From the NCBI GenBank assembly GCA_021806685.1, contig JAJZQU010000007.1:1-35363 (forward strand): a stretch of 35,363 bases of DNA. Direction: 5' to 3'. Shown piece by piece: positions 7,183 through 16,400 of the stretch. This DNA comes from a bacterium (lineage in GTDB: Bacteria > Patescibacteriota > Patescibacteriia > 2-12-FULL-60-25). The notes beneath the pieces are model-generated. The model was not told where the DNA came from and did no database searches. It saw nothing but the letters and a program-made list of their open reading frames with translations. The number at the start of each line of letters is the position of its first letter. Position 1 is the stretch's first letter. The translations under genes were made by a program, and so were the position numbers.

Positions 7183-8532
7183 TTAAATTTCAATTGTTTC
7201 TCCAAACCTCGGCACGTCGGCCGTCACTTCCATTTCGTCTTTGATGCGGGTGGCTAAGGCGGCTGAGGCCGCTTCTTCGCCGTGCGTGCAATAGATTTTT
7301 TTGGGGAGCTTGGTGGCAGTTTTAATCCAATCCAGCAGCATGCGTTGGTCGGCGTGGGCGCTGTAGGCCCCGATACTGGTTATCTTGGCTTTAACGTCAA
7401 TCCTTTCGCTCAGGACAGTTACGTGCTTTTCGCCTGTGTAAAGGCGCCTGCCAAGAGTGCCTTCAGCTTGGTAACCGATGATCAGCACGGTTGAATTTTT
7501 ATCGCCTAAATAACGGACCAAATGATGAAGGATCCGCCCGCCGTTCATCATTCCAGAGCCGGCAATAATGACTTTAGGACGAGGAGCTTGGTTAATGGTT
7601 TTGGAATCCTCCCGCGATAAAGTTTCTTTAAGACCGGGGAATTCGAAAAGTTTATCTCCGGCCGCGATCAACCTCAGAGCTTCACGGTTATAATATTTCG
7701 GAAACTGGTCGAAAATAGCCGAGGCTTTGATAGCCATGGGACTGTCGAGATAGATATCCACGGGTGGCATGAGCTTATTTTCGACAAAATGGTTCAGTTC
7801 AAAGAGAATCTCCTGGGTGCGTTCGATGGCAAAGGACGGGATCATTAGCACGCCTTTTTTATTGATGGTTTCCACGATTGTCTTTTTTAACAACTCGGCC
7901 CGGGTGCTCTCGTTTTCATGGATGCGGTTGCCGTAAGTTGATTCGATAAAGAGCGTATCAGTCATGGTTAAAGCATCTTTGGGCTGGAGCAAAGGCGTGT
8001 TGACATTGCCTAGGTCGCCGGAAAAAACCGCCCTTGAGCCATCCCCTGCCTCGATAGATAAAAAGGAGCTGCCAAAAATGTGGCCCGCATTATGATAAGT
8101 GACTTTAAGGTCTTTAATTTTAATTGGTGAATTATCGTCAATCGTCTTAAAAAGAGAAACAACACCTGCCACGTCTTCGTTTGAATATAGCTTAGGCGTA
8201 TATGACCTTTGGAATTCTTCGTCCATGATTTCAGCTGCATCCTCTAAGACGAGTTGGGTCAGTTTGGCCGTGGGAGGTGTCAGAAAAATCCGGCCCTTGA
8301 AGCCGTTTTTGACCAAGACCGGCAAGCGCCCGACATGGTCGAGGTGGGCGTGCGTGACAACCACGGCATCAAGCTTGGAGACATCAAAGCCAAAAGGTTC
8401 AAAGTTCTTGGAATGCGCCAAAGTTGTGCCCTGAAAAAGGCCGCAATCAACCAGGATTCTGGTTTTATTGGATTCCAGGTAATAGCACGAGCCAGTAACT
8501 TCCCGCGCAGCTCCAAAAAGCGTGACGAGCAT
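7183..8532 (-). CDS. Beta-CASP metallo-beta-lactamase-fold RNA hydrolase
   Basis: A 449-residue nuclease of the CPSF73/Ysh1-like bacterial group that cuts RNA using two zinc ions. The zinc-binding THAHLDH lies at residues 60-66. The GHIFGSS His and SGDLG Asp follow near 155-175. The beta-CASP insertion starts after FIESTYGNR, and its motifs include IPSFAIERTQE, GSGMMNGGRILHHL and the C-terminal AYSAHADQ. It lacks the extra KH domains of archaeal forms. Bacterial homologues take part in RNA decay or maturation. A -10-like TAAACT (8539-8544) ends six bases before the ATG, suggesting a leaderless message. It is probably the first gene of a two-gene operon with the DMT transporter. Confidence 0.88.
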   Translation of the reverse strand: MLVTLFGAAREVTGSCYYLESNKTRILVDCGLFQGTTLAHSKNFEPFGFDVSKLDAVVVTHAHLDHVGRLPVLVKNGFKGRIFLTPPTAKLTQLVLEDAAEIMDEEFQRSYTPKLYSNEDVAGVVSLFKTIDDNSPIKIKDLKVTYHNAGHIFGSSFLSIEAGDGSRAVFSGDLGNVNTPLLQPKDALTMTDTLFIESTYGNRIHENESTRAELLKKTIVETINKKGVLMIPSFAIERTQEILFELNHFVENKLMPPVDIYLDSPMAIKASAIFDQFPKYYNREALRLIAAGDKLFEFPGLKETLSREDSKTINQAPRPKVIIAGSGMMNGGRILHHLVRYLGDKNSTVLIIGYQAEGTLGRRLYTGEKHVTVLSERIDVKAKITSIGAYSAHADQRMLLDWIKTATKLPKKIYCTHGEEAASAALATRIKDEMEVTADVPRFGETIEI

Positions 8533-8554
8533 GTCACTAGTTTAGCATGATGGT

Positions 8555-9373
8555 TTAGAATCTTACAGGTTGCTTAAGGTCGGATATACACCTCCGATTC
8601 AGTTGTTGGTCAATATATTCCAATAAGCTCTTGTTGGCAGTCAGGCTTTGGTATTGGGTTGATTGCTTATCTTCTTGCCAGGCAGTCGGTGCATAAAAAC
8701 CTTGCGCGTCTCTATTCATCTGTGCATTTACCATGGCCGACTCCCCAGTTTTCGTTGTTTGGCAGGTATCAGCTTGCCAAGTCTGGCAGTAAGCGAAAAA
8801 TGTAAAGTTGGATTGAGTCAAATCAAGCTTGTCTGTTGGCAATACTATGCACGATCCTGCCATGGCAGAAGGTATTAAATGTTTTTTGGCAGCCTCTTCC
8901 AATGAATAAGTCAGGGCAAACTCTTGTCTGTTGATTGTCGGCTTATTCTCGAACATCGGACAGACGATATGGGCAAAGGGCGCTTGGGGGGTAGTACATT
9001 GCTTGCGGGCCAGGACGTTTAAGATCATGCCGTCGACTGCCGGGTTTTGTAAAAATTCAAAGACCAGTAAAGACTCCAGTATGAGTAGCACGCCTCCAGT
9101 CACAACTAAGATTCGGAAAGGAGTTTCTTGGTGTTCAAATATATGGCGGTAACCATCTTGGAAGATCCAGCTCTTGCCTCGCACAATAGCTTCGATGAAA
9201 AGGACGGCCAGAGTGGCTACGCAAGCCATGAGAAAGGCGGCGTATGGTTGCCACCCTAAACTGGCCAATGAAAGGGCGACAGCCGGGAAACTGATGACGC
9301 TAAGGGCTGCCCAAACACTGTCTGCATGTTTCCAAGTTATTAGCTTGGCCTTTTTGGTTCGAGGCTTTGGCAT
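8555..9373 (-). CDS. Hypothetical membrane protein
   Basis: I do not recognise this family. The ATG at 9373 gives 272 residues (a TTG farther upstream is possible but has no support). The N-terminus is basic (MPKPRTKKAK). Three hydrophobic segments follow at roughly residues 20-40, 43-62 and 83-103, and the last 160 residues are a polar domain, probably outside the cell. That domain has several Cys residues (RKQCTTP, IVCPMF, GSCIVLP, YCQTWQADTCQ, RRCIS), which could form disulfides. It shows no enzyme motif. It lies between the metallo-hydrolase and a palindromic element and is probably transcribed alone. Confidence 0.6.
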   Translation of the reverse strand: MPKPRTKKAKLITWKHADSVWAALSVISFPAVALSLASLGWQPYAAFLMACVATLAVLFIEAIVRGKSWIFQDGYRHIFEHQETPFRILVVTGGVLLILESLLVFEFLQNPAVDGMILNVLARKQCTTPQAPFAHIVCPMFENKPTINRQEFALTYSLEEAAKKHLIPSAMAGSCIVLPTDKLDLTQSNFTFFAYCQTWQADTCQTTKTGESAMVNAQMNRDAQGFYAPTAWQEDKQSTQYQSLTANKSLLEYIDQQLNRRCISDLKQPVRF

Positions 9374-9441
9374 ACTTTTAATCTGGAGCGCTGCTAACAA
9401 AATGCGCCCCGATGGCAGTATAGCACATCGAAGCTCTGTTC

Positions 9442-9514
9442 GTCATTGCGAGCGAGTCAGACGAGCGCGGCAATCTCCGGAGATTGCTTCGTCGCTGCTG
9501 CTTCTCGCAATGAC
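9442..9514. repeat. Multi-hairpin palindromic element (GTCATTGCGAG type)
   Basis: The outer arms GTCATTGCGAG (9442-9452) and CTCGCAATGAC (9504-9514) are perfect. The perfect 18-bp palindrome GCAATCTCCGGAGATTGC (9470-9487) is nested inside. It is related in its ends to the element at 5055-5136. Confidence 0.85.
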
Positions 9515-9522
9515 AGGTGCTG

Positions 9523-10377
9523 CTAAACAAGCTTGATGAACAACGAGCGCGGCAATAATTTAAGGGCCCACTTTGTCCAGCCTGTGGAGTTGCCGACGAT
9601 TACTAGATTCTTGTTTGACCTGAGGGCATCTAAAGTTTTTTCAACAATGGTTTGGGGGTCGGAGTAACGCTTATAATCATTAGGATCGACTTTCAATCCG
9701 GCGCGTTCTTGGAAGGATGTGGCAACCGGCCCAGGGCATGTGCAAAGGACTTTAACGCCTTTGCCTTTGAGCTCTTCAGCCAAACCTTGTGAGTAGCTAA
9801 TGACAAAAGCTTTGGTCGCAGCATAAGTTGTCATGGTTGGCCAAGGGAAAAAGCCGGCGGTTGACGCGACGTTGATGATGGCGCCCTTACGTCGTGCTAG
9901 CATGCTTGGCAGGAAAAGTTTGGTTAAAGCCAAGACAGCGCGGCAATTCAGGTTGACCATGTTCAAATCATCTTCGTAACGTATCTCGCTTTCTTGGCCA
10001 AACTTACCAAAGCCTGCATCATTGATCAGGACGTCAACAATAATGCCCATGTTTTGGAGCTTGCCTGGCAACAAGGGCAGCTCTTTGGAACGAGCCAAGT
10101 CAATCGGCAAAAAACGCACATCTATCCCCTCCCTTGCCCTTAGCTCTTCAGCCAAGGCTTTGAGTTTAGCCTCGTTTTTACCGATCAATATCAAAGGTTT
10201 CTTTTTGGCTGCCAGGACCTTAGCGAAAGCCTCGCCAATGCCTGATGATGCGCCGGTAATCAAAGCATAGTCCTTTTTTGCCTCTTTAGGGGCAGCTGCC
10301 AGCTTGGGCTGTTCAGGTGTGGCTTGAATGGCATAGTCAATCGTTGGCTGTACGAGCGATGAATTCTGGTCAGTCAT
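9523..10377 (-). CDS. Short-chain dehydrogenase/reductase (classical SDR)
   Basis: A 284-residue NAD(P)-dependent oxidoreductase. It has an unstructured N-terminal extension of about 35 residues, then the Rossmann nucleotide site TGASSGIG (41-48), the NDAG motif at 119-122 (usually NNAG), catalytic Ser172 in ASTAGF, and Tyr185/Lys189 in YAATK. PGPVATSF near 215 is the usual loop after the active site. It resembles the DltE/YqjQ-like group. The substrate is not predictable. A promoter is possible at TAGACA-17 bp-TTAAAT about 30 bp upstream. It is divergent from the 3D-domain gene across an 82-bp gap. Confidence 0.9.
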   Translation of the reverse strand: MTDQNSSLVQPTIDYAIQATPEQPKLAAAPKEAKKDYALITGASSGIGEAFAKVLAAKKKPLILIGKNEAKLKALAEELRAREGIDVRFLPIDLARSKELPLLPGKLQNMGIIVDVLINDAGFGKFGQESEIRYEDDLNMVNLNCRAVLALTKLFLPSMLARRKGAIINVASTAGFFPWPTMTTYAATKAFVISYSQGLAEELKGKGVKVLCTCPGPVATSFQERAGLKVDPNDYKRYSDPQTIVEKTLDALRSNKNLVIVGNSTGWTKWALKLLPRSLFIKLV

Positions 10378-10445
10378 AGTAGTTTGGTTAGGCTTGCGCT
10401 GGCCTTATTTAAACTCAATATCTCGCTATTGTCTAATATCGGGGT

Positions 10446-10451
10446 TATAAT
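10446..10451 (+). promoter_or_regulatory. -10 hexamer of the 3D-domain gene (leaderless type)
   Basis: A perfect TATAAT ends eight bases before the ATG at 10460, so transcription should begin about two bases before the start codon. No clear -35 is visible. Confidence 0.6.
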
Positions 10452-10459
10452 GCTCTCAG

Positions 10460-10996
10460 ATGCCAAACGAGCCAGAAAAATCCTTAAAGCTTTGCCAACC
10501 GGAAGAATGCGAAAAAATACCGCTTAGCGTCAAAATGTGGATGATAGCTGCATTTTTAGTTATGTCCCTCATCATAATAGCTATCGCCGCTTGGATCTTG
10601 GTTATGGTCCCTAGGATGCCTTTGCCGCGCTTGGTTTGGGAAGGCCAAGGCGAAACGCCTATCTGTCGCCAATCTTTAGAACCTAAGAAGAAGATTAGGG
10701 TTTTGGCCACTGCCTATTCCAGTACTTTGGACCAGACAGATAATACCCCCTGCTTAACAGCCACTGGTTATGACGTTTGTGAGAACTACGCACGCTATGG
10801 TGCGGCCAACACAATTGCTTCCAACTTTCTTCCTTTGCACGCGATTGTCAAAATCCCCGAGTTTTTCGGGGACCAGATTTTTGTTGTTCGTGACCGCATG
10901 AACGATCGTTATTATAACCGGCTGGATCTTTGGATGCCGACGCGCACGCAGGCTGTCCGTTTTGGCGTTAGGTATGTGACAGTCGAGGTCTATTGA
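10460..10996 (+). CDS. Membrane-anchored 3D-domain (double-psi beta-barrel) protein, probable wall hydrolase
   Basis: A 178-residue protein with a short cytoplasmic tail, one membrane segment (about residues 26-49) and an outside domain. The domain starts with VLATAYSSTLDQTDNTPC and ends with VVRDRMNDRYYNRLDLWMPT. This is the 3D (Asp-Asp-Asp) domain pattern found in YabE/YuiC-type and RlpA/MltA-related peptidoglycan-cleaving enzymes. The expected Asp residues (DRMND, RLDLWM) are present. A role in cell-wall remodelling is inferred from the family. Its stop codon directly abuts the stop of the convergent ABC permease gene (TGATCA), leaving no space for a separate terminator. Confidence 0.8.
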   Translation: MPNEPEKSLKLCQPEECEKIPLSVKMWMIAAFLVMSLIIIAIAAWILVMVPRMPLPRLVWEGQGETPICRQSLEPKKKIRVLATAYSSTLDQTDNTPCLTATGYDVCENYARYGAANTIASNFLPLHAIVKIPEFFGDQIFVVRDRMNDRYYNRLDLWMPTRTQAVRFGVRYVTVEVY

Positions 10997-11743
10997 TCAG
11001 ACTTCTATCTTTGAAAAAAGATAACTGCCAATACCCGTCAATAACAACCAGATTGCGACGATGGCAAAAAGGTTAATCGCTAAGCTCATTTGTGAAGTCC
11101 CAATCAGGATATTTCTTAAGGCGTCAACTCCATATGACAATGGGTCGATGTAGGTTATTTCAGTTATGGCTGTGGGCAAGCCCTGGAGCGGGAACAATGC
11201 CCCTGACAAAAAGAACATGGGCATAATCAGGAAATTAACAATCAACTGGAAGCCTTGCATGTCGTCCAAAAGCGAAGCAATAGCCGTACCCAAGGTCGTA
11301 AAGACCAGGGCAATCAGCAGCATGACTAAGACGGCCGGTATGAGAAAAAGCCAGTTGCTTGGACGAAAACCAATGGCAATGGAAATGGCTAAAACTAAAA
11401 CGCCTTGCAGAGCAGCCACTGTAGCGCCGCCCAAGGTTCTGCCCAACATAATATTAAAACGCGAGACTGGCGCGACCATGGTTTCTTTTAGGAACCCGAA
11501 CTGGCGGTCCCAAATCATTTCTATGCCCATGAAGACAGCGGTAAACATAATACTCATGCCTACAATGCCTGGCACTAGAAATTGGATGTAGTTGCCGCCA
11601 CCGGCTTTTGAGTAGATTGGCCCAAAACCAAAACCTAAAGCCACCAAGAAGAGCAGCGGTTGGGCCAAGGAACCGATAACGCGCGATTTTGACCTGAAAT
11701 AACGGATCAATTGCCTTAGCCAAAGAATATAGATAGCATTCAT
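10997..11743 (-). CDS. ABC-2 type transporter permease (DrrB/NodJ-like)
   Basis: A 248-residue permease with six hydrophobic segments. Conserved features include PLLFLVALGFGFGPIY near residue 28 and LIMPMFFLSGALFPLQGLP near 168, the latter being the ABC-2 signature region. It should pair with the ATPase encoded upstream to export a lipid, polysaccharide or drug. It starts three bases after the ATPase stop and has its own Shine-Dalgarno AGGAG seven bases before the ATG, one of few such sites in this window. Residues after the last segment are few, as usual for this class. Confidence 0.92.
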   Translation of the reverse strand: MNAIYILWLRQLIRYFRSKSRVIGSLAQPLLFLVALGFGFGPIYSKAGGGNYIQFLVPGIVGMSIMFTAVFMGIEMIWDRQFGFLKETMVAPVSRFNIMLGRTLGGATVAALQGVLVLAISIAIGFRPSNWLFLIPAVLVMLLIALVFTTLGTAIASLLDDMQGFQLIVNFLIMPMFFLSGALFPLQGLPTAITEITYIDPLSYGVDALRNILIGTSQMSLAINLFAIVAIWLLLTGIGSYLFSKIEV

Positions 11744-11746
11744 ATT

Positions 11747-12535
11747 TTATCTCCTGTTCCAAAGACGTCGGCGCATGCGCATCTGGTCAATGCTGCCAGC
11801 ATGTTCGTCTCGGATATTTTTACCGGTTAAGGACAAGAAAGCTTCTTCCAGAGTTGGAGTATTTGTTTGGTTCCTCAAGTCTTCAGGCGTACCTGTGGCT
11901 ACGATCTTACCCTGGTCAATAATAGCAATACGGTCTGCATTCTGCTCTGCCTCTTCCATGTAATGAGTCGTAAAGAAGATAGTCATGCCTTCGTCCTTAC
12001 TGAGTTTGCTGGCATAGGCCCAAATATGGTTCCTGGTCTGCGGATCAAGGCCCAGTGTAGGCTCGTCCAAAAATAGGATCTTGGGGCGGTGCAATAATCC
12101 GCGGGCTATTTCCAGGCGTCGCTTCATGCCACCGGAAAAAGTTTTCGCCAAGTCATGTCGCCTGTCCCAAAGCTCAACAAATTTCAGGAGTTCTTCGATA
12201 CGCTTATTCCTCTCAACTTTTGGGATGTTATAAAGCACGCCATGGAACTCCATGTTTTCCAAAGCCGTCAACTCATCGTCCAAGCTAGGGTCTTGGAAGA
12301 CAATACCAAAAGATTTGCGTGCCTCTGTAGCTTCTTTGACAGGGTTATGGCCATTCAAATCTATTTCACCGCTGGTCGGGTGAAGCAAGGTCGTCAGCAT
12401 TTTAATGGTAGTCGTCTTACCTGCTCCGTTTGGCCCCAAGAAAGCAAAAATCTCCCCGGCTTTGACATTAAAAGATATTTTGTCGACAGCCACGAAATCC
12501 CCGAAATTTTTTGATAGGTCCTTAACTTCGATCAT
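11747..12535 (-). CDS. ABC transporter ATP-binding protein (DrrA-like)
   Basis: A 262-residue ATPase with Walker A GPNGAGKTTT (34-43), Q-loop VFQDPSLDDELTALENM, signature FSGGMKRRLEIARGL, Walker B ILFLDEPTLGLD and the H-loop TTHYMEEAE. The pattern is that of daunorubicin-resistance/ABC-2 exporters. The C-terminal tail with TPTLEEAFLSLTG is typical of this group. It forms an operon with the permease at 10997-11743. A TATAGT (12545-12550) ends nine bases before the ATG, so the message is probably leaderless. The exported substrate is not predictable. Confidence 0.95.
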   Translation of the reverse strand: MIEVKDLSKNFGDFVAVDKISFNVKAGEIFAFLGPNGAGKTTTIKMLTTLLHPTSGEIDLNGHNPVKEATEARKSFGIVFQDPSLDDELTALENMEFHGVLYNIPKVERNKRIEELLKFVELWDRRHDLAKTFSGGMKRRLEIARGLLHRPKILFLDEPTLGLDPQTRNHIWAYASKLSKDEGMTIFFTTHYMEEAEQNADRIAIIDQGKIVATGTPEDLRNQTNTPTLEEAFLSLTGKNIRDEHAGSIDQMRMRRRLWNRR

Positions 12536-12567
12536 AGGATATTAACTATACTTTAACTGCCTTGGGA

Positions 12568-12966
12568 TTAGTTCACTAAGCCAAAATACTTGAGGGCTGG
12601 TTTGATATTTGGCCCCAAATCATTGTCCGGCAAAGCATCGATATCCAACCAAGCATATTCGCGGATATCTGGCCCGAGTTTAATCTCGCCTACGCGTTTG
12701 GCCAAGAAGTGGACTAGGATAACATCTATTGTCCCCTCTTCAGTCTTTTTAGTCGTGTACATGATATAGGGGTTTTGATCTAATATTTCCAAATCAACCC
12801 CGATTTCCTCTTTTGTTTCACGTCGAGCCGCATCGATTAAGCTCTCTTCGAAATTTTCGACACGTCCGCCGCAAAACTTCCAGAAAGCCGTGTCACCATG
12901 CTTATTTAGCAGGACTTTGCCATCTTCAATGATGACCGGGCCAGAAGCGATGATGATTTTAGACAT
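12568..12966 (-). CDS. NUDIX hydrolase
   Basis: A 132-residue NUDIX protein, which cleaves nucleoside diphosphates linked to other groups. The Nudix box is GRVENFEESLIDAARRETKE followed by EIG, matching G-x5-E-x7-RE-x2-EE-xG and coordinating Mg2+. The frame continues farther upstream, but the ATG at 12966 sits naturally before the first strand (SKIIIASGPVII) and four bases after the stop of the DUF2127-like gene. The two genes are probably co-transcribed. The substrate is unknown; oxidised nucleotides or ADP-sugars are possible. Confidence 0.85.
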   Translation of the reverse strand: MSKIIIASGPVIIEDGKVLLNKHGDTAFWKFCGGRVENFEESLIDAARRETKEEIGVDLEILDQNPYIMYTTKKTEEGTIDVILVHFLAKRVGEIKLGPDIREYAWLDIDALPDNDLGPNIKPALKYFGLVN

Positions 12967-12970
12967 AGGG

Positions 12971-13450
12971 TTATGATATTTCACCGTGCTTGAGATGTTT
13001 TGGCAAGATTTGCCAGAGATAATAAAGAATCGCCAAGTCAGCAACCAATGTCAATAACTTAAAAATTGTGAAATGGTTGAGGACGGCGAAGATGGCATAG
13101 GCACCGATAAGGCTGAAATAAGCAATCCCGATATTGCGCATGAGAGATGAACGGTACCAGATACCAAAAGCAATCAACAGTTTGCCCAAGCCTAATAAAC
13201 CGATCATGATCCCGAATTCTTTGGCAGCGGAAAGGTTGATATGGTTGTTAGTTAACAGCCAATTTACGAAAAGGTCTTGCGGGTCTTCCGTTAGTTCACG
13301 GGCGATTAGGAATGAAGAGAAATAAAGCAAGATTCCACTTAAGACTTCGATTGATCCCCAAACAAATTTGTAGACAACTATCAGTATCAAGCCAAGCGGC
13401 CTGCCATAAAAATGCCAACCAGTATCTCTTATCTTTTGGTATCCAAGCAT
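12971..13450 (-). CDS. DUF2127-like integral membrane protein
   Basis: A 159-residue protein with four hydrophobic segments at about residues 18-47, 80-97, 105-124 and 130-150. The start GRPLGLILIVVYKFVWGSIEVLSGILLYF and the central LGLGKLLIAFGIWYRSSLMRNIG resemble DUF2127 membrane proteins of unknown function. That assignment is from general pattern and is moderate. A -10-like TACAAT (13457-13462) ends six bases before the ATG, so transcription may start at the ATG. It is followed by the NUDIX gene four bases on. Confidence 0.6.
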   Translation of the reverse strand: MLGYQKIRDTGWHFYGRPLGLILIVVYKFVWGSIEVLSGILLYFSSFLIARELTEDPQDLFVNWLLTNNHINLSAAKEFGIMIGLLGLGKLLIAFGIWYRSSLMRNIGIAYFSLIGAYAIFAVLNHFTIFKLLTLVADLAILYYLWQILPKHLKHGEIS

Positions 13451-13486
13451 GGCAGCATTGTAGATGAGTTAGGGGGAATTTTCCAG

Positions 13487-16400
13487 TTACAAAGAGGCCC
13501 TTTGCAGTTCCAGCTCATTGACCGGGCCGTCGACATGGCGGCGATTATCCTTCACGAATGTCATGAAGAGTGTAGGCACGATAAACAGGGTGAAAAATGA
13601 TGAGAGCATGAGGCCGAAAATGACAGCGCTGCCCAAGGCCGTCCATGTAGCATTGGATAAGGTGATGGGGATCATGCCCAGGATCGTGCAGATGGACGTA
13701 ATGAAGATGGCTTCCAAGCGTGACTTGCCGGCATCAACAATTGATTCTGTGAAAGGAATTCCGCTCTTCAGGTTCAAATTGATTTTATCAACCAGGATAA
13801 TGGCATTTTTTACCACAATGCCGAATAAGGCCACGATACCAATCAGGCCAGGGAAGGAGAGGCTGATTCCGAGAGCTGCCAATCCAAAGAAGACGCCGAT
13901 CAAACCAAGCGGGATGGTCACGAGGACAATCAAAGCCTTGCGGAAAGAATTGAATTGGATGACGAGCGTCGAGATGATAAGCAGGACGGCAATTAACATG
14001 GCCTGGATGATTGAAGTGACGGATTCTGCGTTTTGTTCGTTCTGGCCGCCGTAAGTGATTATGTATCCGCTGGGCAACTTATGTTTTTCCGCCACTCGAG
14101 CTTGGAATTCCTTGACTACATCGGCCGGTTTATTGGAGCCATTGACGCTAGCCGAAAGCACAACCGTCCTTTTCTTATCGATGCGGGTAATGGTATCCAC
14201 CGAAGGCTCGAGTTGGATGTTAGCCACGTCCTTTAGGAATACCGGCTGTTTAGCGTTGTTCAGGATTTGAATGTTTTGGATGGCTTCGAGGTTAGGGATT
14301 TTTTCCTTGTCAAAGCGGGCAGTAACGGAAATCCTTTGCCCATCCAGGACAACTGTAGTCACTTCCGTGCCAGCAATCGCCGTGCGGAGGACAGAGCCGA
14401 CATAGGCGGCGTTTAAGTTATAGAGTTCCATGCGAGCCGGATCAAGCACAAAGGTATAATCAGCCGGTGCCATCTTCAACGATAGCTTAGGATTGACTAC
14501 GCCTGTAATCGAAGCCAGCTCAGGTTTTAATTCCTGGGCTATCTTATCCAGTTCCTGTAAGTCGTCGCCTGCTATATGCGCTTCGAAGTCTGCACCGGAA
14601 GGCGGTCCGCCGCTTTGCGTCGTGGCACTGACAGTGGCTTCACGGATATTTGAGAAATCTTTCTGCATGGCATCGGCGATTTCGTAAGATTTGCGCTTGC
14701 GTTCCGATGCGTCCTTAAGCTTGACCGTAACGTTGGCCATATTGGATGAATTTCCCGAGCTGATCCCGAACATGCTGGTCGATCCCCCATTACCAACCAA
14801 GGTCGAGTAACTGGCAACTTCGGGATATGACAAGAGCTTGGACTCGACTTGGCGCACAATGGCGTCCGTTTCATCCAGTTTTAAGCCGGTTGGAGCCTCG
14901 ACGCTGATGTTGACGCTATCAGAATCAGTTCGGGGGAAGAATTCGCTTTGGACTATCCCTGTAATTGGCAAGGCAATGGCCAAGCAAAAAATCAGAAGGA
15001 CGCTGCCTAAAGTCAGCCAGCGCGTACGTTTGGTGGCTAAAATTTTACGTAAGTATTTTTCGTAGATTGGCACTAGGCGATCAAATCTTATAATGCCGTG
15101 CATCAAGCGCGAGCCAAAATTGCTGTCGTGGCCATTGGCCTGTGATTTCAGTTTTTGTTTGATCAAGTCATCGTCGCGCCATTCGGCATCCGCCAACTTA
15201 CGGTTGGCTTCTAGTTTTTCTTTTCCGCCGCGGTAATACCAGCGCAGCAAGAAACCTAAAACCATGGTCGGTAACAAGGCGATGGCCAGGCCATAAGGAA
15301 AAATAACCATGCCCAAACCGACTGCCATAAGCGCCAAACCTGCCAAGATCGTCCAGAAAAAGTTTTTGGTTAGGCGTATGCGCTCAAGCACGGCGGCCAA
15401 AGGATGATTAATCAGCAAGGCAATGACGAGTGAGGCGGCCAAGGTAGTCGATACGGTGATAGGTATTGATTTTATGAATTCGCCGATGATGCCTTTAGAA
15501 ACCAGGAGCGGCAGGAAAGCCCAGACAGTCGTGAGAGTCGTGGTAGTTAATACGACTTTAAAATCATTAAGCACGAGCAAGACAGCCTCTTCGGGTGTGA
15601 ACTTGCCTGTATTCATGTATTGTTTGGTGGCGCTCACAACCACGATGGCGTCGTCCACCAGCAAACCCAAAGCCAGGATCAACGAGAACATGGAGAGGAA
15701 GTTTAGGGTGGTACCGGTTTGGCCCATTATGCCAAAGGTCGCGAAGAAGACGAGTGGTACGGCTAACCCGGCCACAAAGGCTTCTTTCAAACCAACGATA
15801 AGGAACAAGACCAAGGCAACTAAGCTTATCGTTAAAATAAAATCACGCGTCAAATGGTTAAAATCCGTATTAATCGTATCGGCTGAGCTTAGTACGACCG
15901 AATAAGTTGTACCTTTTGGCATTTTACCCACCACCTCGTCCATCTTAGTTTCAACTTCCTTGACAGTACTCACGATATTGCCGCCGGTCTTCTTGACAAC
16001 CTGGATCGTTACATTTTCTTGAGCCTGTTGGCTGTTTTCGTTGGCAAACCTGGAATACACGGTTTTATCGATGGCATGTTCCTGGACTTTAGCGATATCT
16101 TTCAACAGAACCTGGGCCCCGTCATCCGTATGGAATAGCGGCAGGTTGGATAATGTTTCCGTTGTCCAAAAGCGGCCGTCAGCTCTGACCGGAAAATTAA
16201 ATTTTTGCCCTTCAAAGCTGCCGGCCGGTATGGCTAAGTTTGCGGCCTTAACCAGCTGGTTGGCTTGATCGGGAGAAAGGTTGTAGTAAGTGAGCTTTTG
16301 CGGATCGTAAGCAATCTCAAATTCCCTTTGGTCACCGCCTGAGATATTGACCTGGCGCACACCCGGGATCTTTTCCAGCTCATCTTTGATATCATCAGCT

